Source of the DNA: Hyaloperonospora brassicae
Lineage: Eukaryota; Oomycota; Peronosporomycetes; Peronosporales; Peronosporaceae
Assembly (NCBI GenBank): GCA_947650285.1
Contig: CANTFL010001211.1
Coordinates: 620,001-684,000, forward strand
Direction of reading: 5' to 3'
DNA length: 64,000 nucleotides
Below the pieces are notes generated by a model. The model saw nothing but the letters and a program-made list of their open reading frames with translations, was not told the DNA's origin and ran no database searches. Both the position numbers and the translations under genes were made by a program. Of the stretch, positions 41,397 through 53,300 are shown one piece after another (the first letter of the stretch is position 1; each line of letters opens with the position of its first letter).

Positions 41397-43481
41397 ATGA
41401 CGTCGTCCGAGCAGCCAAAGCCCGTGCGGAGCAAAGAAGAAAAGGCGGCCCGAAGGCTCGCGAAGCTCGCGAAGAAACAAAGCGAAGCCAAGTTGTCGTC
41501 CAGCGTGAAGAAGGACAAGGCGAGCAAAAAGGACAAGAAGGACAAGGCGAGCAAAAAGGACAAGAAGGACAAGACGAGCAAGACGAGCAAGAAGCGGAGC
41601 CGCAAGGACAACGAGGACGAAGGGGAGGAGAATGACGACACGGACCCCGTGTCCGAGACGTCGGACGAGAGCGATGCGGCTGCGCGCTCGGCCTTGAAGA
41701 AGCGCAAGATGGAGAGTGAAAAGACGACAGTGGGCGGCGTTGAGAACCCACGACTGGACGAGTTTGACATTAGCGACGAAACGCGGACCAACCTTCAAGC
41801 ACGCGGCATCCACACGCTCTTTCCTATCCAAGCCATGACGTTTGACAAGATCATGGCTGGCAAGGATCTCATGGGACGAGCGCGCACGGGTATGGGCAAG
41901 ACGCTGGCGTTTGCACTGCCCGTGATTGAACTGCTGTTGAGAGATACGCGGCCGCGCTCGCGTGGTCGTGCACCTCGTGTGGTGTGCATGGCGCCGACCC
42001 GTGAGCTTGCGAAGCAAGTGGCGTCAGAGTTTGAACTGACGGGTCCGTCGCTCAGCACGGTCTGTATCTACGGTGGAGCGTCGTACCAGTCACAGAACAA
42101 CGCGTTTCGTAGCGGTGTGGACATCTTGGTAGGCACGACGGGTCGTGTGATTGACCACATTGACCGGGGCAACTTGCGTCTGCACAACTGCGAGTTTCTG
42201 ATTCTCGATGAGGCCGACACGATGCTGGAGATGGGATTCCGGGAAGACGTGCAGAAAGTGTTTGCTGCAATGGAGCAGGTACAGAAGGAGAGCACGACGA
42301 AACGTCAGACGTTGCTGTTCTCAGCCACGATCCCCAAGTGGGTAAAGGACGTGGCTGATAAGTACATGCAGAAGGCTGAGTTTGTCAACCTCGTGAAAGA
42401 CTCGGACGATCAGGCGTCGACGGATGTGCAGCACATTGCGATTCCGTGCCATTGGCAGGGACGACCGACGTTGCTGGCTAATTTGCTCGGTGTATACACG
42501 AAGAAGGACACCCGCACGATCATTTTTGCAGAGACGAAGAAGGACTGCAATGAGCTTGCGGTGCATCCTGAGATAAAGACTGACAGCCAAGTGCTTCACG
42601 GCGACATTGCGCAGGAACAGCGTGAGACGACGATGAAAGCGTTTCGTGAGGGTCGGTTGCGTCTGCTGATTGCCACAGATGTTGCTGCTCGTGGTCTGGA
42701 CATGAACGTTGACCTTGTGATCAACTCGGAGCCGCCTCGCAAGATGTCGGGAATGGCCGACGTAGACACGTACGTTCATCGATCGGGTCGTACGGGTCGT
42801 GCCGGCAAAAAGGGTATCTGCATCACTCTGTACACGAATCGCCAGCGTGACCATCTGACTCAAATTGAGCGCAAGATCGGCAACAAGTTTGTGATGAAGG
42901 GACCTCCAGATCAAGAGGACCTGATCAAGGCCTCAGCTGCCAAGGCGCTGAAGGAAATCGAGAACGTTGACGCTGCTATGATTGAGCTCTTTCGAGAAAA
43001 GGCGAGCGAGCTGCTTGAGAGCGGGGAGCCTGAAGAGTGCTTGGCTGCTGCACTGGCCTGTATTACGGGCCACACCAAAGTACCTCGCCGAACGTCACTC
43101 ATGTCTGGCGTACCTGACTACGCGACAGTGCTGTTCACGAGCTCCAACTCGATTCGCGCCAAAGGCTACGTGTGGAATGCTTTGAACCGGGACATTCCCG
43201 AGACCATTGCGAATGACATCAAGCAGCTGACCCTGACGGAAGACTCGATGGGAGCTTGCTTTGATCTCCCAATAGCTGGTTTGGAGCTGATGGACAAATT
43301 GATCGAGGACGGCGGCGTGCACAGTCCGTACTCGATTCCGAAGACGCTGCCAAAGCTGCAGCAATCGTCATACCAGATGCGCTCGCAGAGCTTCGGTGGA
43401 GGCCGTGGTGGTGGAGGTCGTGGCTATGGCGGCGGTCGCGGCGGTCGTGGTCGTAGTGGTGGTCGAGGTCGTCGCTTTTGA
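41397..43481 (+). CDS. DEAD-box RNA helicase, DDX21/Gu type with GUCT domain
   Basis: 694-residue ATP-dependent RNA helicase, probably nucleolar and involved in rRNA processing. The start ATG at 41397 follows 15 in-frame leader codons. The N-terminal ~115 residues are a Lys-rich tail with KKDKKDKAS-like repeats and acidic clusters, a typical nucleolar-targeting composition. Helicase motifs in order: Q motif with FPIQ (about 140), ARTGMGKT (about 161), PTRELAKQV, DEAD (about 270), SAT (about 308), ARGLD (about 430), HRSGRTGRAG (about 461). A C-terminal GUCT-type domain (about 540-640), characteristic of the Gu/DDX21 subfamily, precedes an RGG/GGR-rich tail (about 660-694) that binds RNA. All catalytic motifs are intact. 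Confidence 0.93.
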   Translation: MTSSEQPKPVRSKEEKAARRLAKLAKKQSEAKLSSSVKKDKASKKDKKDKASKKDKKDKTSKTSKKRSRKDNEDEGEENDDTDPVSETSDESDAAARSALKKRKMESEKTTVGGVENPRLDEFDISDETRTNLQARGIHTLFPIQAMTFDKIMAGKDLMGRARTGMGKTLAFALPVIELLLRDTRPRSRGRAPRVVCMAPTRELAKQVASEFELTGPSLSTVCIYGGASYQSQNNAFRSGVDILVGTTGRVIDHIDRGNLRLHNCEFLILDEADTMLEMGFREDVQKVFAAMEQVQKESTTKRQTLLFSATIPKWVKDVADKYMQKAEFVNLVKDSDDQASTDVQHIAIPCHWQGRPTLLANLLGVYTKKDTRTIIFAETKKDCNELAVHPEIKTDSQVLHGDIAQEQRETTMKAFREGRLRLLIATDVAARGLDMNVDLVINSEPPRKMSGMADVDTYVHRSGRTGRAGKKGICITLYTNRQRDHLTQIERKIGNKFVMKGPPDQEDLIKASAAKALKEIENVDAAMIELFREKASELLESGEPEECLAAALACITGHTKVPRRTSLMSGVPDYATVLFTSSNSIRAKGYVWNALNRDIPETIANDIKQLTLTEDSMGACFDLPIAGLELMDKLIEDGGVHSPYSIPKTLPKLQQSSYQMRSQSFGGGRGGGGRGYGGGRGGRGRSGGRGRRF

Positions 43482-46400
43482 TTCCATCGCGGTGCGAGAT
43501 GAGATGGTGTTGGGCATCAGGTGTATGCCGAAGTGGTCAGACGTGCGCTCCAAATAGTTCGATAGGCTCTCCAACTTCCTAACGTTAAATATTGTATAGA
43601 GGTTTGCAAGTGAACGTGTGGTATAGTGCCCGAGCGTCTTTGACGAATGCTGAGGGTGTAGCGGGTCGAAAGCTGTCGATGTTGTACTCAGACTGCGTCA
43701 CTTTCGTACGTTTGTCCTGATGATCGATTTTGGCCCGCAACGAATCTGCGCTTGTCCTGCATATACTTCAGTAGCAGATTGTGAACACATAGTGCCGAGT
43801 GAGCGGATCACATAGTGTCTGATAGCGATCCTCAGAATGCTCACCCCAACGAGCCACTTCTGTAAAGCTGCTTCCATTAGTCGGTCTCGTCGATGGTGTC
43901 AACGATGCGTGCATACTGCTGTGCTACATATTGCAATCGCTTGTCATGAGTGACCCTGCGAAGGCATCACAACACGTTTGCTGTTGCCCATACATCTGCA
44001 AGTCGCAGCGAACAACCGTTTGAACAAAGGGCGATGGCAACTTAGCCACATGAGTGGCGCAACGTCGCGCCTCGCTCGAATTAGCTCGCAAACTGTCAGC
44101 AAAGACCTGATGGACCACCATACTGAATGGTGGGTACAATGCGTCTTCTACGCCATCCGCGACGCGCAGCCACTCGTAGCTCAATGCATACACCTTTCAG
44201 TGCTCCTCTATCGTGTTGCTCACTTTACCACCGGTGTTGATACAGCAACACCGATTGCACCTTTCGCCCACCAACACAGTCGCATGCGAATCTTTGCTTC
44301 CCGACTTGAGGTGGTGAAAACCCCGACGACCGAAGTGTGAAGACCGTGCTCGGTTGGTAGCGCTCCCTCTGTGTGACAGCGTCGTGATGTATCACACAAC
44401 GTGTATCTGTAACGAAGACAGCCTCCGCATCGCAGATCGAATCCCGTTGCTTGCTAGCGTTCGGCGGACGATTGCCATGGTATCATTCGTGCCTTCTCTG
44501 TTGAAGATGACGACAAATACGTTGGCGCTGTCAACAACTTGGACGACAACAAGGTTATAGTTGATGTTGACGTTGATGCGTCTCACCAATGGTACATTCG
44601 TTGACGAAAGTGAAATGGCAAAGTCAACTAGAGCCATCCGTCAAGTTGCGAAAGAAGTCCGTTGCCGAGCACACTCTTGATGGGAGGTGAACAGGCTTGA
44701 GGAAACTTGCCATCGGTATATGCATATCTCTGACAAGTATAGTGGTTCAGGAGATAGTTGTTTTTTCGTATCATTGTTATGAGGACTTGAGCGGGGTTCC
44801 ATTGTAACTCGCTACATCGCACATACTAGTTCCCTCCACACATGTCATTCTCCCGCTATTCGCTTCGCCGTCGTGACAAACTTCTTCGGTGCCTAGTTTC
44901 CAAGCTCACACATCCATACTCAGGTAGGTGCGGGGTATTGCAGCGCTACACCACAGAGCTGGTGTAACTGGTAGTTTGGATGAGCTAGGTAGGTACTATA
45001 TGCACACGGGTAGGCATCACACGCACAAGTATCATCTCTGCAGTGCGTAGCTGCAATTCTCTCTATCCGGTCCGAGTTGCCGGTGGGTCAAGTCGATTGG
45101 TAGCTCATTGATACAAGCGGTGGGTATTGACCCAACAAGGTCGTTCCCAAGAGCAATGGCGTTCGCGGCCTACCAGGTCCACTACGATCTGAAGCTACGG
45201 CCTTCAGCTATGCACTGCAAGTCGAATGCTTTCGTGATACTCAGCATGCTACCACAGTGTCAAACTAAGCGTGACGCGGCTGCATTTTCGTTCTCGCTAT
45301 TGAGAAGGACGTCCAAGTGTCGGACTTTCATTCGCTTTCCAGTGCGTTACAAGGCTAGAAGCAAGACGGACACTGCCCAAGCACTTTTACGAGTTACACA
45401 CATCCTAGCAAGGGAACAGGTGTGCACAGACCATGTCATGGCCGTGTAGCATTTGTATCGGGCGTGCCGGTAGCTTACGCACATCGATGCAACATCTCCA
45501 TCCAGTTCATTGGTGACGGCATTGCACAGCAAACTCCTTACAGGTAGCCCCAATATTCCTACAGGTAGCCCCGTATTCCTACAGGTAATCCAATATTCCT
45601 ACGGTGACGGGTGCATCCAAATGCAAGACAACGATCATCAGCTTGAGTGCGCTCTACGAGAATGATGGCTACAAAGAGGTTAGAAACTGGGAACGTTTGC
45701 TTGCGAAGGCGTTCGGTCCGCAACAATAAGCCGTTCGGTAAATCGTCTACTTGGCTATAGGCGTCACCTCCTCTACCACTGCCAAGCTTGCAGCGGTCGG
45801 CGCCGCATTCAAGTACAGCGGTAGAAGAGCTGGCTGTGGTAATGGCTGAGCCAGCCACCCTTTGCTGACACAACGATCCAAAACACGCGTCAAGTGTCGT
45901 CGATCTGCATCCCATGACTTTGCCAACAAGCGAGTTCACGATTAACTGCTCGCAACCGTCGGCTTTTACCTGGTGTCCCTGATGCAAAGTGAAGATTGGA
46001 TACGCTGGTTCTATTGATCAATGAGCTGGCACGTCCCTGTCGTCGTTTGTCGAGACATCATGCGTGAGTCTGTGAGAGGGCGGACACGTACATTTGGCAG
46101 ATACTAACTTCGATCTCGGCAACAGTGTCGTGTGGAACATAGCGCATGACGGCATCTATCGTTCAGCCGGTGTCAAGCCGACCACGAAGTACCACATGAA
46201 TGGACGTTAGCATCTTGTGCTTCTCTCGATTGAGCGTGTCCATCACAAGAACGGCGTAGCGAGGACACTAGTTCACCAAGAAGAGAACACCTGACGTACA
46301 ATGTCGACGAAGCGTTGTCGGCGAGATGGAAGATGGCGAAGTGTCGGTTGCATGTCACTCGCACTACGACTTGCTCGGGATGAACATCACACACGCGTTC

Positions 46401-47749
46401 GTGTAGAACCATACTCGACCAACTGCCAACTCTGGCAATGTAGATTCGCGCTGTGCTATCGCCAAGATCGGTACATTTTCTACTGCATGAATGCTTCGCC
46501 TGCTACATGCTGTTGTTTACCGGAGAAGATCTACAGCGATTGCGATGCTTGATGCATGAGTCCATGAGTAAGGTGTCGCATAGATCAAAGCAATCGTCGG
46601 TAAAGCTTAGTGTGCTGCTCGGGCACTGTGCTGAGACATCGATGTCGATGTTTGTCGATGTCCCTCTAAGTTTTTGAGCACAGTGACGAACGTCGTGCAT
46701 AACCTGCGCCGTGTATCGGCCTGCAAATGTGAAATGCCGTCATTCAGACGCACCTCCTTATCATCCAGCTGGAACCCATTTGCAAAATAGTTGAAGGCGT
46801 GGAAACAGAAGGCGTGGTCCTCGCTGCAGTTCCGTTGATCAACTTCGTTTGTTTGCATATTGGATCACGTCAAGTGAACCCTCCGAGCAAGAAAGCCGAT
46901 TCGCGAACGTGAGCGTAGTCTACAGCGTGTATTGGCCATCTATACCACTACTGCGAACTCGTCGTGCTAAGCATTTTACTCGCAAAGACAAGACTGAGGT
47001 CACATCGGAATGTAGCTTGGGATACATGCTGGTTCCGTTGAATAAGACCGCTGCAACATGCCAACCATCACGAGAAGCTACTGCACCATTGCGATAAACT
47101 GCAGCAAATGTTGATCAAGGACATTTGCAGAGCCGAGTCAGAAAGCTTCCTCGTTGGATCCGAATTTGTCGAGATGGCCCCTTTCGCAATACGTGTATCG
47201 CGCCTCAGCTATCTCTTGTAGATGACGAAGATAAGAAAACCAAATGGCAGAAGAAGACTACCTTCGTATACAGGCATCGACAATGTACAACAATCATCGC
47301 ACACGCACATGCATTGAGTAAGTAATTGGCTGTCCATTCTCGAGCTATAGCGATAGCATGAAAGAAGTTGAATGCGATACACTGCAATGGATTCAACAAG
47401 CTGTACAACCTTCTTGCAAGCTTGACCTGCGATCACGCAGCACCCAAAGCTTTGAGCATGTCTTTAGACACAGACACAGACACAGACACATACAACACAC
47501 GCTCCTGCACCTACAGCAGGTGCGCCGAGACGTTTGGCTTTCACCGTACGTGCACTTGTAGAGGACTGTTCCATCAGGTTTGCACTGAGTGAGCGATTGA
47601 TCTTTTGTATGCTTGTACGCACGACGAGACGTGTTCACGTGACCGTAGATAACATTTGGCATCGCTGATCTACATACTTTGCACTACTGCACCATCAACA
47701 TCGGGTCCGTAAAGCATCGTCAATAAGTACATCCCAAGTAGCGTGTCGT
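43482..47749. other. 4.3 kb gene-poor stretch
   Basis: No intact gene supported. Protein-like fragments with breaks occur on the minus strand, for example 46858-46607 (CSEDHAFCFHAFNYFANGF) and 44193-43924, and probably come from dead genes of a family I cannot name. No RNA gene found. Confidence 0.35.
45537..45604 (+). repeat. Short minisatellite
   Basis: About three imperfect copies of a ~21 bp motif containing TATTCCTACAGGTA. Confidence 0.7.
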
Positions 47750-48154
47750 CCAGGTTCCCGACCTCTTTTCTGTTGTTGTTGTTGTTGTTGTTGTAGGTCC
47801 AACCGGTACACTTAGTCCTCCTAACAACCTGGTACTGTCTCCTTCAGGGCGGGCCTACACATCTCTTCCCGGTCGTGGTTATCATCCCACGGGACGGGCG
47901 GTTCTTACCGACTACTCTGGTTGCCCGCCAGACCGGATAGCCCAACTACTAGTCAATGGGTTTTATGCTTCTTCGAGAGGCCTTACTAGTTGGTATTGAG
48001 GTTCCCGGCGTGATACCAGTGCATCGATTGCTTTGCATATTTTTTAGGGAAAGACCTTACGTTGGTCGAAGAGGGGAATCGGACCCGCGCCACTTACTTC
48101 GCACGAGCGGTGCTTATCCAAGACACCAGGTGGGAACCCCAGGCTCCCGACCTC
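47750..48154 (-). mobile_element. tRNA-derived SINE with 16 bp target duplication
   Basis: Flanks 47750-47765 (CCAGGTTCCCGACCTC) and 48139-48154 (CCAGGCTCCCGACCTC) are direct repeats with one mismatch, the target-site duplication. The body, 47766-48138, reads on the minus strand. A tRNA-like head (about 48135-48062) has a B-box-like GGGTCCGATTCCC and ends CGACCA. A ~270 bp unrelated body follows, then a (CAA)n tail (TTG repeats on the plus strand, 47770-47794). The layout is that of a tRNA SINE copied by a LINE reverse transcriptase. No LINE is in the window. Confidence 0.8.
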
Positions 48155-50352
48155 GCTATTGCTCACTTCAGCTGATGCTCGATGCACATTTTGTGCGTTT
48201 GGGACACAAGCTCAGCTTGCACGCGTTCCGTGAGACACGTAGCTACTAAGAGTAAAAAGCGGCAGGAGGAATGAGTGAATCTAGTACTGTCCACGCAAGC
48301 GCTTCGTGCCCTACACCACCAACAACGACACATCAACATGCTGCACGAACGGACCCTATCGCACACGATTTCCATCGCCTTAGCTGTGCCCAAGGTGGCA
48401 GGCGAGCACAGCGTGAACATAAAACAGAGGACGACGGGTACATCGCGTCAATGTCGAGTGGCGTGCGCGCTGTACGTGATCTGGCTCATAGGGGGGTTGA
48501 CATTGATCGATCACTGCCGACTGATGGAGTCGTCGCTGAGCATGTTCTTGCAGTCTTGACGAACAAGTAGATGACAGCACACGGGCCTGCGGGCAACGTT
48601 CGACGCTGGTCTGTCGATTTGACGACAAGGCTACGCGACACCACGATGCCGGGCAGATCGTTCACGATACCGCGCTGGATAGCCTCATTGCTTTGCGGGC
48701 AATCGCACCGCAGTGTTGTGCTTGTCTACCTGTGGTTGAAGTTCCGAGCTCGCTCATAGCTGCCAGCTTCATGACCGCTTCTGGTCTCGATATGCGACTG
48801 GAGCGACTTTGCTTGTGCGTGGTACGGAACTTCGTCGTGCAGCTATTGCCACGGAGACAACTAGTTCAATCTGGTTGTGAGCTTGTGGCACGACTTGAAC
48901 CATTGGCGGCGGTGAGTGTATGTGTCAAAGGCACAACATTCACGTGGAAACATGTCACTCACTGCTCTTGACCTTTCGCTCGGTCGACTTTGTCGCGTTG
49001 TTATACGTGACATTTCCCCCCGCACCTATGACGCTGCAGCATGTGCGGCAACGAGCGTTCGAGCAAATCAAACTTGCAGCAAATGTGTTGTGCGTAGATG
49101 GGGCTGGGAAGGCAGTGCTTCGGATTCGCTTCTTGTCTTCTGCAGGTGTTGTGTCGTCGAGGGATATGCGACGTGAAGAGCGCCAGGAAGCGGGACGCAG
49201 CTGTCCTATCCCAAGCTCGGTCCAATGTTCCTACACCATCGCTAAAGAGCTGCCGGGTTTTTGCGTGAACGGGTAACGCAAGCGCTCGCTTTCGTCGTCG
49301 ATAGCTCGATCACACTACCGCAGCCTTGCACAAGAGCTGTGCCTTGGTATGTACATTGACAAGAGAAGGTCTGCGTCGTTGGACTAACGTGTGCAGCACA
49401 TGCCTCGTATTTTCAATGACGGTGGCGCCTCCTGCGGTAGATACCTTACCGTTGGCGCTTCACTCCCACTGACGATCAAGATGACTGCCGGTGTCTGTCC
49501 AGCGGGTGCGTAAGAGGAACGCCGTATGCCCGCACATCTTCAAGCGGATATCGCGACACGATGGCACGAAAAAACGCGTAGGCCGACAGCAGCAAACTTG
49601 AAGATGACGGGCGGCCATTTTCACGCGTCTGAACGAGCGGAAATGCTCCTTTCGTGGATTACGACCCGCGCACGGCTATGGAATGAGGTTCGTGGACGTT
49701 CGAATCGACAACCAACCGGCGCTTGTGCTTTCGTGGAGACCAACGCGTCGGGGGATCGTCGTGATGAGACAACTCGGCCACACCATCGTGCTTCGACACA
49801 GGCAGCAGCTACTGCATCTCCAGAAAAGCCTCTCCGCAAGCCTTTCCCCAAACGTTTCCCAGGCATTAGATCCAGAAAACGGATACACCTGTGGTTCCAG
49901 CAGCTCTGACCTGGACGTTTACTACACCACCGTACAGTGGAAGTAACACTCATTGACTGTACAGTTGTTGGGCTCTCGGGGGCTCGGCAGGCACCTCGCG
50001 AAAATGTCACACCTTCCGCGCGACGGCTACTGCGGGATGTAAAGACATCGATCTGTATACACATTGGGAGCGAGCACCGGATGTGCCTCTGCCATCCGGG
50101 TACGAGAAAAAGTCTTGCCCAGGCGACTTTACGTCGACGCGACAGCTTCACCAGCCTTTCTGACAGAGGCGGTCTGCTCCTCGTATGGTTGTCAACATGT
50201 GACGACGTAGTGACTTTCGTCTTGCTCGAGTCTCATGCCCCGTGCAGCTCGAGCTCATTCTGCAACTTGCCGAGCCAAGCAAACATCGTTTGCTTCATTG
50301 GGACTTCCCGACCAATCCAACCTGCCCACCGCTCCTTCAGCCTTACGCCTCC
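48155..50352. other. 2.2 kb stretch upstream of the repeat protein
   Basis: No intact gene supported. Plus-strand pieces near 48570-49280 read protein-like in shifting frames (for example RLERLCLCVVRNFVVQLLP near 48810) and may be a dead gene. The last ~150 bp form the 5' region of the repeat-protein gene. Confidence 0.35.
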
Positions 50353-53300
50353 ATGCGAGTTTCACGCATCATTGCGCACGCAGCGCTCGCCGTGGCGATC
50401 GTCTCTTCGGCGACGTCGACTGCTAACGCGAATGCCAATGAGCTAGCCAGCTCGACGACTTTCCATTCCGCTCGCCGACTTGGCGGTGGCGGTAGCCTTC
50501 GAGGTCCAAAAAGTTCGGGGACGACGACCGGAGGCCCTGCGGGTAACGGAGCCCCAGGCGTTTCTAACCAACCTGCCGACCATCTCCCTGTTGAAAGCCC
50601 AAACAATGCGGTCAACCAAAACCACCCCCAAGTTCCCGTCGAACAAATCCCCCCGCCAGGACCTGCAATGCCAGTGCAGGGCACGCCTACCTTGCCCATA
50701 GGAGAAGGACCCACGGCCCAAGAGCACCCTCTTCCACCGATTGACGGGGCCCACCACCCTGACCCTTCCACGCCGGAGCAGGGCTGGCCTACCCTGCCCA
50801 TCGGAGAAGGACCCACGGCCCAAGAGCACCCTCTTCCACCGGTTGGCGGGGCCCACCACCCTGACCCTTCCACGCCGGAGCAGGGCTGGCCTACCCTGCC
50901 CATCGGAGAAGGACCCACGGCCCAAGAGCACCCTCTTCCACCGGTTGGCGGGGCCTACCACCCTGACCCTTTCACGCCGGAGCAGGGCTGGCCTACCCTG
51001 CCCATCGGAGAAGGACCCACGGCCCAAGAGCACCCTCTTCCACCGATTGACGGGGCCCACCACCCTGACCCTTCCACGCCGGAGCAGGGCTGGCCTACCC
51101 TGCCCATCGGAGAAGGACCCACGTCCCAAGAGCACCCTCTTCAACCGATTGACGGGGCCCACCACCCTGACCCTTCCACGCCGGAGCAGGGCTGGCCTAC
51201 CTTGCCCATCGGAGAAGGACCCACGTCCCAAGAGCACCCTCTTCCACCGATTGACGGGGCCTACCACCCTGACCCTTTCACGCCGGAGCAGGGCTGGCCT
51301 ACCCTGCCCATCGGAGAAGGACCCACGGCCCAAGAGCACCCTCTTCCACCGGTTGGCGGGGCCCACCACCCTGACCCTTCCACGCCGGAGCAGGGCTGGC
51401 CTACCCTACCCATAGGAGAAGGACCCACGGCCCAAGAGCACCCTCTTCCACCGGTTGGCGGGGCCTACCACCCTGACCCTTTCACGCCGGAGCAGGGCTG
51501 GCCTACCCTGCCCATCGGAGAAGGACCCACGGCCCAAGAGCACCCTCTTCCACCGATTGACGGGGCCCACCACCCTGACCCTTCCACGCCGGAGCAGGGC
51601 TGGCCTACCCTGCCCATCGGAGAAGGACCCACGGCCCAAGAGCACCCTCTTCAACCGATTGACGGGGCCCACCACCCTGACCCTTCCACGCCGGAGCAGG
51701 GCTGGCCTACCCTGCCCATCGGAGAAGGACCCACGTCCCAACAGCACCCTCTTCAACCGATTGGCGGGGCCCACCACCCTGACCCTTTCACGCCGGAGCA
51801 GGGCTGGCCTACCCTGCCCATCGGAGAAGGACCCACGGCCCAAGAGCACCCTCTTCCACCGGTTGGCGGGGCCCACCACCCTGACCCTTCCACGCCGGAG
51901 CAGGGCTGGCCTACCCTGCCCATCGGAGAAGGACCCACGTCCCAAGAGCACCCTCTTCAACCGATTGACGGGGCCCACCACCCTGACCCTTTTGCGCCGG
52001 TGCAGGGCACGCCTACCCTGCCCATCGGAGAAGGACCCACGGCCCAAGAGCACCCTCTTCCACCGGTTGACGGGGCCCACCACCCTGACCCTTCCACGCC
52101 GGAGCAGGGCTGGCCTACCCTGCCCATCGGAGAAGGACCCACGTCCCAACAGCACCCTCTTCAACCGATTGGCGGGGCCCACCACCCTGACCCTTTCACG
52201 CCGGAGCAGGGCTGGCCTACCCTGCCCATCGGAGAAGGACCCACGGCCCAAGAGCACCCTCTTCCACCGGTTGGCGGGGCCCACCACCCTGACCCTTCCA
52301 CGCCGGAGCAGGGCTGGCCTACCCTGCCCATCGGAGAAGGACCCACGTCCCAAGAGCACCCTCTTCAACCGATTGACGGGGCCCACCACCCTGACCCTTT
52401 TGCGCCGGTGCAGGGCACGCCTACCCTGCCCATCGGAGAAGGACCCACGGCCCAAGAGCACCCTCTTCCACCGGTTGACGGGGCCTACCACCCTGACCCT
52501 TCCACGCCGGAGCAGGGCTGGCCTACCCTGCCCATCGGAGAAGGACCCACGTCCCAACAGCACCCTCTTCAACCGATTGGCGGGGCCCACCACCCTGACC
52601 CTTTCACGCCGGAGCAGGGCTGGCCTACCCTGCCCATCGGAGAAGGACCCACGGCCCAAGAGCACCCTCTTCAACCGATTGACGGGGCCCACCACCCTGA
52701 CCCTTTTGCGCCGGTGCAGGGCACGCCTACCCTGCCCATCGGAGAAGGACCCACGGCCCAAGAGCACCCTCTTCCACCGGTTGACGGGGCCTACCACCCT
52801 GACCCTTTCACGCCGGAGCAGGGCTGGCCTACCCTGCCCATCGGAGAAGGACCCACGTCCCAACAGCACCCTCTTCAACCGATTGACGGGGCCCACCACC
52901 CTGACCCTTCCACGCCGGAGCAGGGCTGGCCTACCCTGCCCATCGGAGAAGGACCCACGTCCCAACAGCACCCTCTTCAACCGATTGACGGGGCCCACCA
53001 CCCTGACCCTTTTGCGCCGGTGCAGGGCACGCCTACCCTGCCCATCGGAGAAGGACCCACGTCCCAACAGCACCCTCTTCAACCGATTGACGGGGCCTAC
53101 CACCCTGACCCTTTCACGCCGGAGCAGGGCTGGCCTACCCTGCCCATCGGAGAAGGACCCACGGCCCAAGAGCACCCTCTTCCACCGGTTGGCGGGGCCT
53201 ACCACCCTGACCCTTCCACGCCGGAGCAGGGCTGGCCTACCCTGCCCATCGGAGAAGGACCCACGTCCCAAGAGCACCCTCTTCCACCGATTGACGGGGC

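Noticed and set aside
45060..45140. tRNA-like sequence (TTGGTAGCTCATTG... with a GGTATTGACCC B-box-like run)
   Set aside because: No convincing cloverleaf, flanking duplication or terminator; probably chance or an eroded SINE.
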